Positions 11,949 through 23,489 of a DNA stretch of 54,516 nt are shown here, piece after piece. The notes below the pieces were generated by a model. The model was given only the letters and a program-made list of their open reading frames with translations, did no database searches and had not been told where the DNA came from. The translations under genes were made by a program, and so were the position numbers. Position 1 is the stretch's first letter; every line of letters begins with the position of its first letter. The DNA comes from Aplysia californica (taxonomy: Eukaryota; Mollusca; Gastropoda; Aplysiida; Aplysiidae): the NCBI RefSeq assembly GCF_000002075.1, contig NW_004797627.1:493987-548502 (forward strand), given 5' to 3'.

Positions 11949-13796
11949 AACCCATTTATGTTCCAACAATGTTATGGTTGATTGTTGATATGGTATAAAT
12001 TTGTTATGGTCCAACTCTGTAATGGTCCAACTATGCTATGGCCAATTGTTGATATAGTTCAATCCAATTGTTAGGGTACAATTTTATTATGGTACAACCC
12101 TTTTATAGTTCAACTGTCATTATCAAAATTTGTTATGGTCCAGATTTGTTTTGGTCCAACTCTGTTATGGTCTAACACTGTTATGGTTCAAGTCTTTTGT
12201 GGTTCAACCCTCTTATGGTTCATTGTTGATATGATCCAGAGTTATTTTTGTCCAGCTCTGTTATCGTACAATTTTGTTATGGCCCAACTCTGTTATGGTC
12301 CATCTAATTTTTGGTCCAACCCTTTTGTGATCCAAATGTGCTATGGTCCATTTCTTTTATGGTCCATCTCTTTTTTTGTCCAACCTTTTTATGGTCCAAC
12401 TCTTTTTTAGTCCAACTCTGTTATGGTCCAACTGTGTTATGGTTGATTGTTGATATGGTATAGATTTGTTATGGTCCAACTCTGTAATGGTCCACCTATG
12501 TTATGGCCAATTGTTGATCTAGCTCAACTCAGTTATGGTACAACACTGTTATGGTCCATTGTTGTTATGGTTCAAATCTGTTATGGTACAATTTTGTTAA
12601 AGTACAACTCTAACTTTGTTACGGTTCATCGTTGTTCCGGCCCAATTGTGTTAGTGTACAACTTTGCTATGGTACATTGGTCCAACCCTTTTATGGTCCA
12701 ATTCTATTATGGTCTGTCTAATTTTTGGTCCAACCCAGTGTATTATGGGTTCCAATTCTGCTGTGGCCCATCTCTTTTTTGGTCCAACCGTCTTATTTTC
12801 CAACTCTGTTATGGTCCAACTCTGTTATGGTCCAAATCTGTTATGGCACATCTATTTTTTTGTTGGTCCAACCCCTTTATGGTACATCTCTGTTATGGTA
12901 CAACTTTGCTATGGTAGTGTTTTGTGGTAAATTGATATTATTGTCCGATTCTTCTGTGGTCCAACCCATTTTATGGTCCAAATATATTATGGTTGATTGT
13001 TGATATGGTGTAGATTTGTTATGGTCTAACTCTGTAATGGCCCATTTTTTTTATATAGTTCAACTCAGTTATGGTACAACACTGCTATGGTCCATTGTTG
13101 TTATGGTTTAAATTTTGTTATGGTACAGCTCTATTATGGTCTAACACTGTTATAATCCAGTCTGTTGTGGTCCAACCCTCTCATTGTTGATATGATCCAG
13201 ATTTGTTCTGGCACAGTTCTGTTATAGACCAACTTTGTTATGGTCCATCTCTGTTCTGGTCCAGTGTTGTTACAGTCCATCTCTGTTATGGTACAGCTTT
13301 GTTATGGTCCAACTCTGTTATAGTCTGTCTAATTTTTGGTCCAACCCTTTTATGGTCCAAATGTGTTTTGGTCCAACTCTGTTAAGGTCGATCTCTGTTT
13401 TGGTCCAATTGTGTTATGGTCCAACTGTATTATGGTCCTATTCTGTTATGGTCCATCTCTTGTTTTTGGTCCAACACTTTTAAGGTACACTTTTATAGTG
13501 TAACTCTGTCATGGTCCAACTCTGTTATTGTACATTGTTGTTATGGTCCAACTCTGTTATTGTCCATCTTTTTTTTGGTCCAACCCTTTTATGGCCCTAC
13601 TTTGTTATGGTCCAACTCTGTTATGGTCCAACACTTTTATGGTCTATCTCTTTTTTGGTCCAACCCTTTTATTTTCCAACTCTGAAATGGTTCAACTCTG
13701 TTATGGTCCCTCGCTTTTTTTATCCAACACTTTCATGGTTCAACTGTGTTATGGTACATTGTTGTTCATCTCTTTTTTGGTCCAACCCTTTTATAA
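11949..13796 (+). repeat. 16-bp minisatellite, opposite orientation, block 3
   Basis: Here the + strand carries GTTATGGTCCAACTCT, i.e. the array is inverted relative to blocks 1 and 2. The + strand is stop-poor in all frames and produces long CYGPTLLWSNSVMVQL-type reading frames that are artefacts of the repeat. It continues at 14022-14150 after an (AAT)n insertion and joins a LINE fragment. Confidence 0.95.
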
Positions 13797-14021
<225 letters not shown>

Positions 14022-14150
14022 TATGGTACAGCTTTGTTATGGTCCAACTCTCTTATAGTCTGTCTAATTTTGGTCCAACCCTTTTATGATCCAATTATGT
14101 TATGGTCCAACTCTGTTATGGTACAACTTTGTTATGGTCCAACTCCTTTA
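14022..14150 (+). repeat. 16-bp minisatellite, end of block 3
   Basis: Several GTTATGGTCCAACTCT units lead directly into the LINE fragment at TTTATGCAAGGATGAAC. This junction lies about 240 bp further into the LINE than the junctions at 4800, 24600 and 42035. Confidence 0.9.
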
Positions 14151-14713
14151 TGCAAGGATGAACACACCACTGTGTGGGATAGGCCTCGGGAACATTGCAT
14201 GTTCAAACCTGGACGTCTACCTGCCGACACAAAAAAATCCAGCACGTGAGAACCCGTTCATGTGTATGATTTTGGCGCAACAACAAGGCCAGGTCAGACC
14301 ACATTAATTTGACCCGTTCAGTGCGTTGACCCACTTTGTGGCAGACAGAACTTGTACCACCTGGAATTTCAATGTCAGATGAAGTGCACTACTGGAAGAC
14401 CACACACCTGGGTGGGAAGAAAAGCCAAGTAAATAAATATCAGGGGAAAAAATTGAAATTCATCCTTGCTCGCGCCATGCAGTGTCCAGCCGGTCTACTG
14501 GAGAAAAGTTATCTTCCGGGAAAACAGAACAGCTTCAATTCAACGCTTGCAGCCTCGCAAACAAGAAAATAGAAATCTGTAATCTTTTGGATTCAAGGAA
14601 AAATCACATTGCCCTATTACAAGAAACTAAACACTGTAAACCATAGACCCCTATATCCAAGGTTACACTCACTATACCAGCAGAAGCCCTGACTGCCATG
14701 GTGTTATCTAATA
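14150..14713 (+). mobile_element. Jockey-like LINE, 5' leader and endonuclease start (copy 4)
   Basis: This is the + strand counterpart of the copies at 3826, 23610 and 41045. The endonuclease start is best preserved here: FNACSLANKKIEICNLLDS followed by HIALLQETKH, which contains the catalytic Asn and Glu positions expected for an endonuclease of this class. The copy breaks at GTGTTATCT (14713), where a 4.3-kb TIR-bounded segment begins. The rest of an endonuclease in the same orientation resumes at 19053. Confidence 0.7.
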
Positions 14714-15567
14714 TATGGGTAATACTCCTGAAAACTTGAACTTTTCGTAACATGGGCATCAAATTTTAGAATTCAACCAAATTGCTTGAAAATGTACTCA
14801 GTACACCTTTGACTTGTCTAGTTTTGATCCCTTCAAGGCTGTAGCTAAAGCTTGTTTGGTTTCTTTGAAAACGGAAGTGAAGTTTAGACTAGTGCGCAAC
14901 GGTCTTAAACGTTACCGGACACAACAATGCCGGTCAAAACATGAAATATGATAGAGTGAAAGAAAAATTGATTGGGCAAGCACAAAGTCCTTTATATTCC
15001 TTGTTTGTTCACTCAAATTTAAAAACATTTCTTAAAGAAGAAAATGCTTATCAAACAATCATAATGCCTTTAATGGTACCGGGCTATAATTATTTTTCAA
15101 AAAGAATACTATACTTTTATTTACAAAAATACTAATAAAAGTAGAACTTTTTAAAAGTATTGATATAAAACAGAAAATGTAATAGTGTAGTTTCAGTAAA
15201 TATGAACAAAATCGATAAATGTTTTTAAGCAGCAACAATAGCTTAATGTAGTAGTCTTAAACGTTACAGGACAAAATATACAAAAGAAATGTGCAGAATA
15301 AAGGACAATTTGTTTCTTTAAAATAATATGCAGACCTACTGAGAACTAAATGTGTATTGAAATACTTTTTTGATGTTGTCTGCTATGTTTTTAGAAGAAA
15401 AAAATCAACTTATTGACCTATTGAGCATTTTATAGAGACCAAGTTTACGCCACCAAAATCTTGTAGCAGTTATAAAGTGAAACATGAAATCCAAACTGAA
15501 CTGAAATTAATTTTCCTAACAATAGGAGCAGCAGTAGTAGCAGAAGCAGTAGTAGTAGTAATGGTAG

Positions 15568-15568
<1 letters not shown>

Positions 15569-15632
<64 letters not shown>
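15569..15632. repeat. (AGC)n trinucleotide tract
   Basis: About 20 AGC units, preceded by diverged AGT/AGC triplets from about 15526. It gives polyalanine or polyleucine frames that are not credible genes. Confidence 0.97.
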
Positions 15633-15639
<7 letters not shown>

Positions 15640-17073
15640 GCAACAGTAGCAGAATGTCAAAAAGCATATTCATATCGCCTTCATTATTACTACTAACATT
15701 GTCAAAATACATCGTTGTTGATGGCAGCAAACAGTGTTCTATCTTTCTGATATTTCCTTGTGACATTATGATGATGTTCAATTCCCAAAATGTTTCCACG
15801 GCATGGTGATGATGTTGAAGATCATTTGAGACCACAACGATTTTGTGAGTCTTGTAGCATCCAAATTGGCACACTTTGGATGAATAGTTCATTTGTCCGT
15901 AGCTCAAACAGGAAGACCTCTACTTCCCTAACAGCTCTTTATGATTTCAAGAACACGCAACATTGCCATTTTATTTTACGTGCATCTTCCAAAGTTTGCT
16001 TTGACTTTTGGAAGGACTTTCACAACTCTATGGACAACTTGTTTGCAGGATATGAGTGTCTGTATGACACTTCCTCTGCGTCTTCACCCTTTTCCTTTTT
16101 TGAATGGTACCTTTCTCTAGACTTAGCATTGTCTGCCCTTTCCTTCTGACTTGACCAGGATGCTGTTACATCTCTTGTGTCGCTTTTCCATTTCTTTCTT
16201 TAGTATCACTTGCCCAACAAACCTACCTTTTGCAACTTTGCTAGTAGTAGCGGGAGCCAAAGTTGGGTTTTTTCATTTTTGTTTTTCCTACATTTCTTAA
16301 CTTGTTCGTCGGTCTTTGCCCTGTGATTTGCCACCTTCTTTTCCAAGCCGAACGTCTTCAGCTCTTTACGATTGCACATCGTTGTTACCCTTTGTTTTCT
16401 TTAATCGGCCGTTGTATTCCTTAGTTGGCTCAGTGTTAAACTTTATTGTAATAAGTCTGTCTATTTCTTTTCAGAATATCGGTACTTGAAAGGAATGCGT
16501 TCAGAGATCTCTAGCACAGAGCAACTGTAAAGTTGGAAAGAGAATGTGGGAGCGGGAGGGGTAGAAGAAAAAATTGTACTAATCAGTTTTGTCACTAAAT
16601 TAAAAGAGATTAACCCGTGCTACACTTGGTTGAAAATGAGATTGTGCTGCATTACTGTTTTGTATTCTTTTATTAAAGTAATTAGCATCTGAAAAAGAAG
16701 TCACAAATTTTGTTTTGGAATGCATATGAATAAAGTGAATATAAACTTAAAACGATGTAATTCATCACTTTTGCGGTCTAGCTTGTCTTATCATAGTCCA
16801 TGACGATAAAAATCAGCTACTATGTCCTAAAAATATTATTGGGGTAACACTTGTAACCAAAACTTTGTTTAAAATGATTTAGTCCGTGTAACCATTAAGA
16901 CCAATGTATAAACTTACATTCCTCTTGTTGAAGCCAATATTAACTTTTGATGAAAACTACGGGCAAAGCTACACTGTGGACAAAGCGAAGCAGCACGGGC
17001 AGGGCAACCAAAATAAAACCAAAGGGAAAGACAGACTTTACAAGCCATACCAGGAACAGCACGAAGCGAGGAG

Positions 17074-17259
17074 ATGCCAGGAGAAATTTCGGCCGATGTA
17101 CAATCGCTTTCATCGCTTGAAATGTACATGCGTGCACACGAGCACCTTATTGACAGCATGCTTGACACAAGTAGATCTACACTGAAAAGTGGTGATAACA
17201 AGAAAGGAAAACGAGGAAAGTTAGTGAAAGCTGTTTGTCAAAACAAAAATGAAAAATAA
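17074..17259 (+). CDS. Possible terminal exon inside the 4.3-kb segment
   Basis: An open stretch reads MPGEISADVQSLSSLEMYMR then AHEHLIDSMLDTSRSTLKSG and ends in a lysine-rich tail. The composition is more protein-like than its surroundings. The stop codon overlaps an AATAAA (17257 region), which could be a polyadenylation signal, and CATACCAG just upstream (about 17052) could be an acceptor. No family is recognised and no partner exon was identified, so this is a weak candidate. Confidence 0.2.
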   Translation: MPGEISADVQSLSSLEMYMRAHEHLIDSMLDTSRSTLKSGDNKKGKRGKLVKAVCQNKNEK

Positions 17260-19052
17260 AAGCAAAGCACATAATGCTTACTTTTAATCAAAGAAAAACA
17301 TAAAATTGGCCTCTTTTCAATTAATTTGTTGACCAAGATCTACCTGTCCATCGGTTCCCTTCTTAACACTCTTTCCATCTGTCTCTCATTCTTTCTTTCT
17401 CAATCCTCGAGATAGGACGTCTGAAGTTAGTATTCCTTCGGTGAGTTTAGCCAAGAACATTTCATGCAGATAGAAAAAGGAATCACGACTCATTCAAACT
17501 GAATCTACCCATCTGCTTTTGTCGTCTGGCAAATTTCTCTTCAAGTGGTGAATATCACCAAACTAATGACGCATTTAATTAATCGGGTTTGCTCACTCCT
17601 TTCTTTCTTTTTTTCTTTGTAGTTACCCCGTCGATCAGAAGAAACGGCGCCAATATGTTTCTGTTCACTTTCAACTGAAACTAAAATTGACATGGAAAAT
17701 CCCATACAACGTTGCATCGCTTGCATTGCCCTCTTTGCCTTGTTCCCGGAGTTTACGCTTTGTTTTTCACCGCCAAGCCTACAGTATGACATAACCCCAA
17801 ATATGCTTTGTATTTCCTTGACAGAGTCTATCTGCAAAGTTTAATTTTTGATGCTCGATATTATATTCGAAACACCGAGCCAAGTAACCTTATCCTTGTA
17901 TTTGTTATGTTTCAGACAACGATAACAAGTTGTCAACTTCAATTGCCTCAACTGCCAACCTCAAAGCTAGAAATATGTGGCATCAACGCATAAAAGTCTT
18001 AAAATAAAATTCTTAAAGTAGCTACTCATTCTATAAAGATAAAACACAAAGACCAAGACCTAGTCTAAATCACTACGATGACGAAATCAAACACGTTGTC
18101 CAATTTCCGTTTCGAAACAACAATCACTATGAAAACCAACAATCCTTGTTTTGGCATGGGTCCAAACTCACCGGTTTCCTTGAGGGACTTTTAGATTTCA
18201 TCAATGAATCACACATTTTGCAGTCATATAACAAAAGAAGCAAATTTTAAGGCAATTCAAAGCTTAATCATTACTTACATCTTAATCGTTACCCCGCTAA
18301 AATTGCGTGACGAAGTCATTCATATTCACTTTCTATAGACACCGTTGTCTTTCCGGGGAATAGATGAAAGCCAAGTTGATAGGAAATCAGTGCACCTGAC
18401 ACAAAAACACCGAACTAAAATTTCGAGCAACTTCCGGCAGAAGTAAACACGCAGATCTTAATCGTTAAAACGCGACAAAAATTCACAGACGCAACTATTC
18501 ATCGCCAAAAATTCGTAATCGCTGTAGCAATTTTGTTCTAGGTTGATGAAACGACTAAAGTGATCGTATTTCTCATTCTACAGTGAAAAATTACACTTTT
18601 AAAAGATCGATTGGACTGAAGATAGGGGTATTTTACCATTTTACGGACGAGACGTGTAGCGTTTAAGACCGAATTTTATAACCTTTGTAAAAAGAAATGG
18701 GCCGATATAAGCATACATTTGTTGGTTACCCTGAAAGTTCTACTTAAGATCAGTATTAAACCCTTAATTACGAACATGAGATTCAGACAATTCTTAGAGA
18801 AATCTTAGGATGAAAACTGTCTCTGGTGAACGTTACGTTTTCATACCTAAAAAATGCAGAATTTCTAACAAAAAGCCCCACACTGTTTCAGCAAGTCGAT
18901 TTTTTTGGACATGTTCTGCCTAGTCCAGGTTCGTCAACCTTTTCACCACCGGCTAAGCTAATCTTAACTATGATTTAAAATAGATACAGCTTTTTATGGT
19001 GTCTGTGGTAAAGGGTATGTGCAAGTTCAAGTTTTCAGGAGAATTCCCCATA

Positions 19053-20442
19053 TACATAACAATAGTTAGTTGCAGGTGACTTTAATAGCCACTCGCCTCA
19101 TTGGAGGTTCAGAACATACAACAAAAGCGGAATGGCCACAGAGGAACTCTGTGACACGACGAACCTCCTTGTTTTTAAAGACAAGAAATCTACCTCTATC
19201 TTTTTTTTTACACAGGGCTTTCAATACCCTGAGCAGGCCTGATTTGTCTATTCCTTTCATCCTCTCTGTTGATGTCTACCGTGGGGCTGTAACAGATTCT
19301 CTGCTCAAGGCTGCAGCTGTCTGTATCTCTAAGAGATGCAGGGAAAAGTGCATCCCCTTCTAGGATGAGAATATTGAGCAGTCCAAGAAAGAGAAAATAC
19401 ACGGAAGCAATCATTCAACAAGAAACAGAATTAACTATTAAAAATCTGCTGCCTCCTGAGGGTTTCACCTGTCTTAAGACCAAACATGCTTTGCCCGCTC
19501 AGCCCTGATTTGAAACAGAACTCGCAAATTTGGATCCGCCTGTTCTAAACTTATCGACATAGTCATGCCGCTGGGGGAGGAAGGAAAGTTGGGGTGCAGT
19601 TCAGGGGAAAATGTTACCCCATCATGTGCTGAGCGATGCAGATGGTCAGGGTGGCGTGGGTGTGAAATCTCACGACTGCCCGTGAGAGTGCTCGAGAGCC
19701 GAGCCACAACGGAAACTTTCCTGGGTAGCCAGAATAATCCAGAGGTGTGAAATTAGATTGACCAGTGCGGTTAAATTATCCAAGTGAGGGGTGGCTTTGG
19801 TTGACTGTGCTTATTACACCGGTGGGTGAGCAAAAGGGTGTAAGCAAATGAAAAGCTCAAACGTTCAGGTTTTTAACAGTGAAAGGCAAGCACTGGCGGG
19901 AATTAGATAAGTAAGACCGACACATGTCATATTACCAGACAGAATAGCAATTGAGATGTGTGAAGTTTGGCAATCCTTGATCCCAACGGCAGGGAATTTG
20001 AACCCCCCCCCCTCCTCCCCCCCCCCTCCTCCTCCCCCCTCCTCCCCCCCCCCCTTCCCCAATCCATCTCCTTCGAAATTCCCCTGTCTAAGACAGAAAA
20101 TGTCAATGACGGAATATTTTTTTCTGGCTCCCTTGCGATTCCGTCTTACACAGGTTCAACTGTATCTCGCTCTTTGAAGCTGAATTCACACAATCTAAGC
20201 TCAAAAGGGCAATGAAGAAACCGCTACCTCTCAAATCCCCAGGACCAGATAAGATCCATAATGAAATGTTTGTCAGCCTCATCCCGCTGGTATGGCAAGG
20301 GTACTACAATGTATTTTCCAGCTAATCAGCAAGACATGGAATGAAAAACCATAACCATAACATAGAGTCATTTTCATCCCTGTTCTTAAGAAAGGAAAAC
20401 CTGCTGTAAAAATGAACAACTATCGAACCATTCAGTCACTTT
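19053..20442 (+). mobile_element. Jockey-like LINE, endonuclease end and RT start
   Basis: Directly after the TIR segment the + strand reads VAGDFNSHSPHWRFRTYNKSG and EELCDTTNLLVFK, the catalytic Asp/Asn and following region of a jockey-like endonuclease. It is followed by a decayed linker with KCIPF and IIQQETE-like remnants, a C/T-rich tract (20003-20055), then KSPGPDKIHNEMF and MNNYRTIQSL, the beginning of the reverse transcriptase. Frameshifts are numerous. The RT is cut at CAGTCACTTT by another LINE and continues at 23066 with LAEKMVNRG. Confidence 0.7.
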
Positions 20443-20631
20443 GTAGTAGTAGTAGTATAGGGTTTTACGGCGCTCGCAACTGCGTAAGGTCATATGAGCG
20501 CGCGAAACACAAGTTGTTTACTTTCGCAAAAGTTCACTATTAGACTTTAAGATGCTATAATATTAAAATTCAGTGTAAATATATTTCCGATTTAAAACAA
20601 CTTTTATAAGTAACAATACAAATTTTAAATA

Positions 20632-21852
20632 CGAGGGCTGTCCCACGGAAAACCGGAAAAGGTCCATAAAAGCAACAATGTTTGTCCCATTATAATTTTT
20701 TTTAAAATGTAAAACATCATATCTCAACATCTGCTTTATTTCTCAATGTAATCACCATCCCGCTGGACGTATTTTTCCCATCGCTAGATGAGGGAGAAGC
20801 TACCCTCCCTGAAGAATTTCTCGTCAAGGGGATCTTCCACGGCTTCTACGAGGTCTTCGTGGTAGATGAATCGCTCCCCAGAAATATGGCGTCTCATTGG
20901 TCATATTGCTGCAAAATGACCCCGCTGGACAACTGGTCTGGTCTTTTTCGGCGCACAACCTCTCTCAACTTATCAAGAGTCTGGCAGTATCTGTTAGCAT
21001 TTATAGTTTGTCCTGGTTCCAGAATGTCAAGAAGCAGAACCCTTTGCATCCCAGAAAACTGTGGCCATGATTCACCGATGGCTGAACTTTAAACTTTTTC
21101 GGGGGAGGTGAAGACGTGTGCTTCCAAACCATTGAATCCCCCTTCGTCTCAGGGGTCATGTGGTGTATCCAAGTCTCTCATCACCTGTAATAATGCTTCT
21201 CAGGAATGCTTCAAATACGTTTATGACTCCCGTGACAGCTTGGCGACAACAATTCAAAAAGTCTGAGACACTTTAGCATGTTGCGTCTTGTGGTCAGCTG
21301 ACAGCTCTTTTGGGACCCATCGAGCAGAGATATTTCGATAGTGCAGCTCATCAAACACTATCTTATGGACAGTCGACTTTGAAATGTTTAGCGACTCGTA
21401 AATTTCGCCAATATTTAGGCGCCTGTCTGTTTGAATGAGTTCGTTAACGCGACTCTTGTTGTCCTCAGTCTTGACAGAAAGACAAGGTACTGGGTGAACT
21501 TTGTCATTGACATCCGTATGCCTGGCTTTGAACTTCACCCCTCATATACCTGTGACCTTGCCATTACTTTCTCCCCGTAAACTGACTTTATTTCAGTGTG
21601 TATTTCTCTAGGTTTGAGACCTTTTGCGGTCAGAAACCGAATGACAGACCTCACTTCTACCCTTGACCAATTTTCCAAGGGGGTAGCCATCTTTAGACAA
21701 CTGCTGTGTTCGTTTGGTTAGTGCGATAAGCATGGTGCTCAATCGGGAAATTACGAAATGATTATTTTACAAGTGTGCTTTTACAGAATGTGAAAATATT
21801 GATCAGTCTTCAAATTACAGCCAAATTCCGGTTTTCCGTGGGACAGCCCTCG
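20632..21852 (-). mobile_element. Mariner (Tc1/mariner superfamily) transposon
   Basis: 1,221 bp with terminal inverted repeats CGAGGGCTGTCCCACGG then AAAACCGGAA at both ends, flanked by TA at 20630-20631 and 21853-21854. Length, termini and TA target are those of a mariner. It lies inside the 3' part of the LINE at 20443-23065 and is transcribed on the minus strand. Confidence 0.92.
20736..21690 (-). pseudogene. Mariner transposase, degenerate
   Basis: Starts at 21690 with MATPLENWSRVEVRSVIRFL then AKGLKPREIHTEIKSVYGE, the first helix-turn-helix. The second DNA-binding part is open at 21538-21254 (SRVNELIQTDRRLNIGEIYE, STVHKIVFDELHY, ISARWVPKELSADHKTQHA). The catalytic blocks TGDE (ITGDERLGY) and ATVFWDAKG are recognisable; the third block, DNARPH, is missing after LSSGVILQQ. 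The end reads RWEKYVQRDGDYIEK. In-frame stops occur near MARSQVYEG and SQTF, plus several frameshifts. The region between SQTF and ITGDE is not mariner-like but matches the neighbouring LINE. The gene is dead. Confidence 0.88.
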
Positions 21853-21886
21853 TAGTACGATTTCACTTTACAATTTGCCATAAAAG

Positions 21887-22725
21887 TCAAAGGCATTCAT
21901 AAAATTCAAAATTTTGCTGGGACCAACGACGCAAAAAATGTCTTGCAAGATCTTTCCGAGTGAAATCTAGACATTCGGTTAAGATGTGTCTAATGGTAAA
22001 AATCTGTGTCGCATCCGAAACAGAACAGCTTCTCATCTCCTTGTAGGAGGTATTGTGGGTCAGAGCCGTGTGTCCGATGCGCAATCGAGTAAAAATGACT
22101 TCGTCTCTTCTGGAGAGGTACGAAGGATTTCGCTGTTCTAGTTTGGGTTTTATAACATATAGTTTATTGTTTTTCTGCTTTCAACAGCCCACAGACTGGA
22201 GGTGTACTTTTTTACTTTATTTCTAAAGTCAGTCTGAGGGAGAGTGTTTGTCCCAGCAGAAGGGATGGAGGCTTTCTTCCCCAGGTTGTCTACCTACTCG
22301 TTTCCTTGGATGCCCACATTGCTAGGTATCCATGCGAACATAATGTTTTTTCCTGTTTCGGATAGTGTATGGATTTTCTGTGTTAACTATTTTTGGATGT
22401 AGGAGTGTGTAGTTTGTGAGTGAGGTGATGCAAGACAGAGAGTCAGAAAGGATAAGGAAAGATTTGTTAGGAGAGTTTTCTACGGAGTCCAGTGTCATGT
22501 CAATGGCCACCTCCGCAGAGAAAATGGAGGCTTCAGGATGGAGCATGGTAAACGCACTCTGGTGTGTTCTGTTGGAAGATAGGGCTGCTGCGCCCACTTC
22601 ATTGTCTTTTTTGGAGCCATCACCTGTAACAATGCTTCTCAGGAATGCTTCATCGTATTGTTGAAGGTCTCCAAATACGTTTATGACTCCCGTGACAGCT
22701 TGGCGACAACGATTTTAAAAAGTCT
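21887..22725 (-). pseudogene. LINE RNase H domain and C-terminal region
   Basis: The RNase H domain begins with SIVTGDGSKKDNEVGAAALS (TDGS-type catalytic Asp), then EASIFSAEVAIDMTLD (catalytic Glu of the AE motif) and LILSDSLSCITSLTNYTLLH (catalytic Asp of the SDS motif). The open stretch 22597-22322 covers most of this in one frame. The downstream tail has LRIGHTALTHNTSY and a degenerate Cys/His cluster. It lost its reverse transcriptase through 5' truncation of the insertion. An 88-bp part of this domain is shared with the nested mariner. Confidence 0.75.
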
Positions 22726-23065
22726 GAGATGAGCTCCGCACCAGGGTATTTATCTATTATTTTTTTGTATTCTGCTTTAAAAGTTTTGGTGTGTGCTTTC
22801 TTTGTTGTGTGTGGTCAGATGTAAATCTACTTTTGCCTTGGTGAGGTGGCCACGGAGGGAGGTCGGGGAAACGAATTTGTTGAATGTCTTGTTTGGAAAA
22901 GTGTAAGTTTTTTAGGTCCTCAAGGATTCTGAGGCCGAATGGTTTGATGCGTTTTGCGTTGTTTTGGAAGCTGTTTATGGTTTCTGGGTTTAAAAATGCG
23001 TATTGTAGTGAGAGTTGTGTGCGCCTGAGTGAGAGTGGTGGTATGTTGGCCTGGGCCTTGGAGGC

Positions 23066-23115
23066 TCAGTCACTTTATGCATCAGGAACTTGCAGAGAAG
23101 ATGGTCAACAGAGGA
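23066..23115 (+). pseudogene. Continuation of the interrupted LINE reverse transcriptase
   Basis: After the second CAGTCACTTT the + strand encodes HQELAEKMVNRG, the expected continuation of the RT block that stopped at NNYRTIQSL (20442). Homology fades after about 23115. Confidence 0.55.
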
Positions 23116-23489
23116 TAGTTTTCATAAGTACTTTTAGTGTGAATTCATCTTCAAAGAGCACAGTTTTATCAGACAATTTTTATGTTGGTCAGTGTGATTG
23201 TGGCTTTGTTCATTCAGGCAACGTCCATGTTGAAGGTTTCTGACTTTCGGTGATCTTCTACGATAATGTTTTCCTGTGTCAAGGGTTTGGGGTTGTTGGA
23301 GAGAAGTGAAGCTTTGGCTCCGTTTCTACATAAGGACAAGGTGTGCGACTGTGTTGCTCTATTTGTTTCTTTTAGCCAAGAAGGTTGTCTTTTTTACCTT
23401 AGCTGAGGCTTTTTTGTACTTACTTCTGTTTCCTGTTGTATAATTGCTTTGTGTTTTCTCTTTTTTAGACATGCTTGTTCAATGTTCTT

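Larger units (their letters stand above)
14714..19052. mobile_element. 4.3-kb TIR-bounded segment, unclassified DNA transposon candidate
   Basis: The left end reads TATATGGGTAATACTCC then TGAAAACTTGAACTT. The right end, reverse-complemented, reads TATATGGGGAATTCTCC then TGAAAACTTGAACTT: about 32 bp with two mismatches. The segment separates the two halves of a LINE endonuclease, with about 170 bp of LINE missing at the site and no clear target duplication. Inside are an (AGC)n tract at 15569-15632, minus-strand lysine/arginine-rich stretches at about 16500-15700 (e.g. SSQKERADNAKSRERYHSKK, KGRFVGQVILKKEMEKRHK) and an open + frame at 17074-17259. No transposase family is recognised, and no catalytic motif is visible. 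Confidence 0.45.
20443..23065 (-). mobile_element. 5'-truncated jockey-like LINE with 10-bp target duplication
   Basis: CAGTCACTTT flanks the insertion on the left (ending at about 20441) and on the right (from about 23066). On the minus strand the element runs from the post-RT region (LSLRRTQLSLQYAFLNPE, KPFGLRILEDLKNLHFSKQD, PFPDLPPW-like) through RNase H to a C-terminal tail (LRIGHTALTH, IRHILTECLDF, RRWSQQNFEFYECL). It ends in GAGCGCCGTAAAACCC plus (TAC)n at 20443-20460. A mariner is nested at 20632-21852. Confidence 0.75.

Noticed and set aside
15470-15907. Polyalanine/polyleucine proteins
   Set aside because: They come from the (AGC)n tract. The flanking codons show no recognisable domain.
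17541-17837. 98-codon minus frame with a donor-like GGGGTAAC
   Set aside because: No family resemblance and no partner exon; it lies inside the unclassified 4.3-kb segment.
19956-20215. Proline-rich proteins
   Set aside because: Products of the C/T-rich tract inside a decayed LINE.
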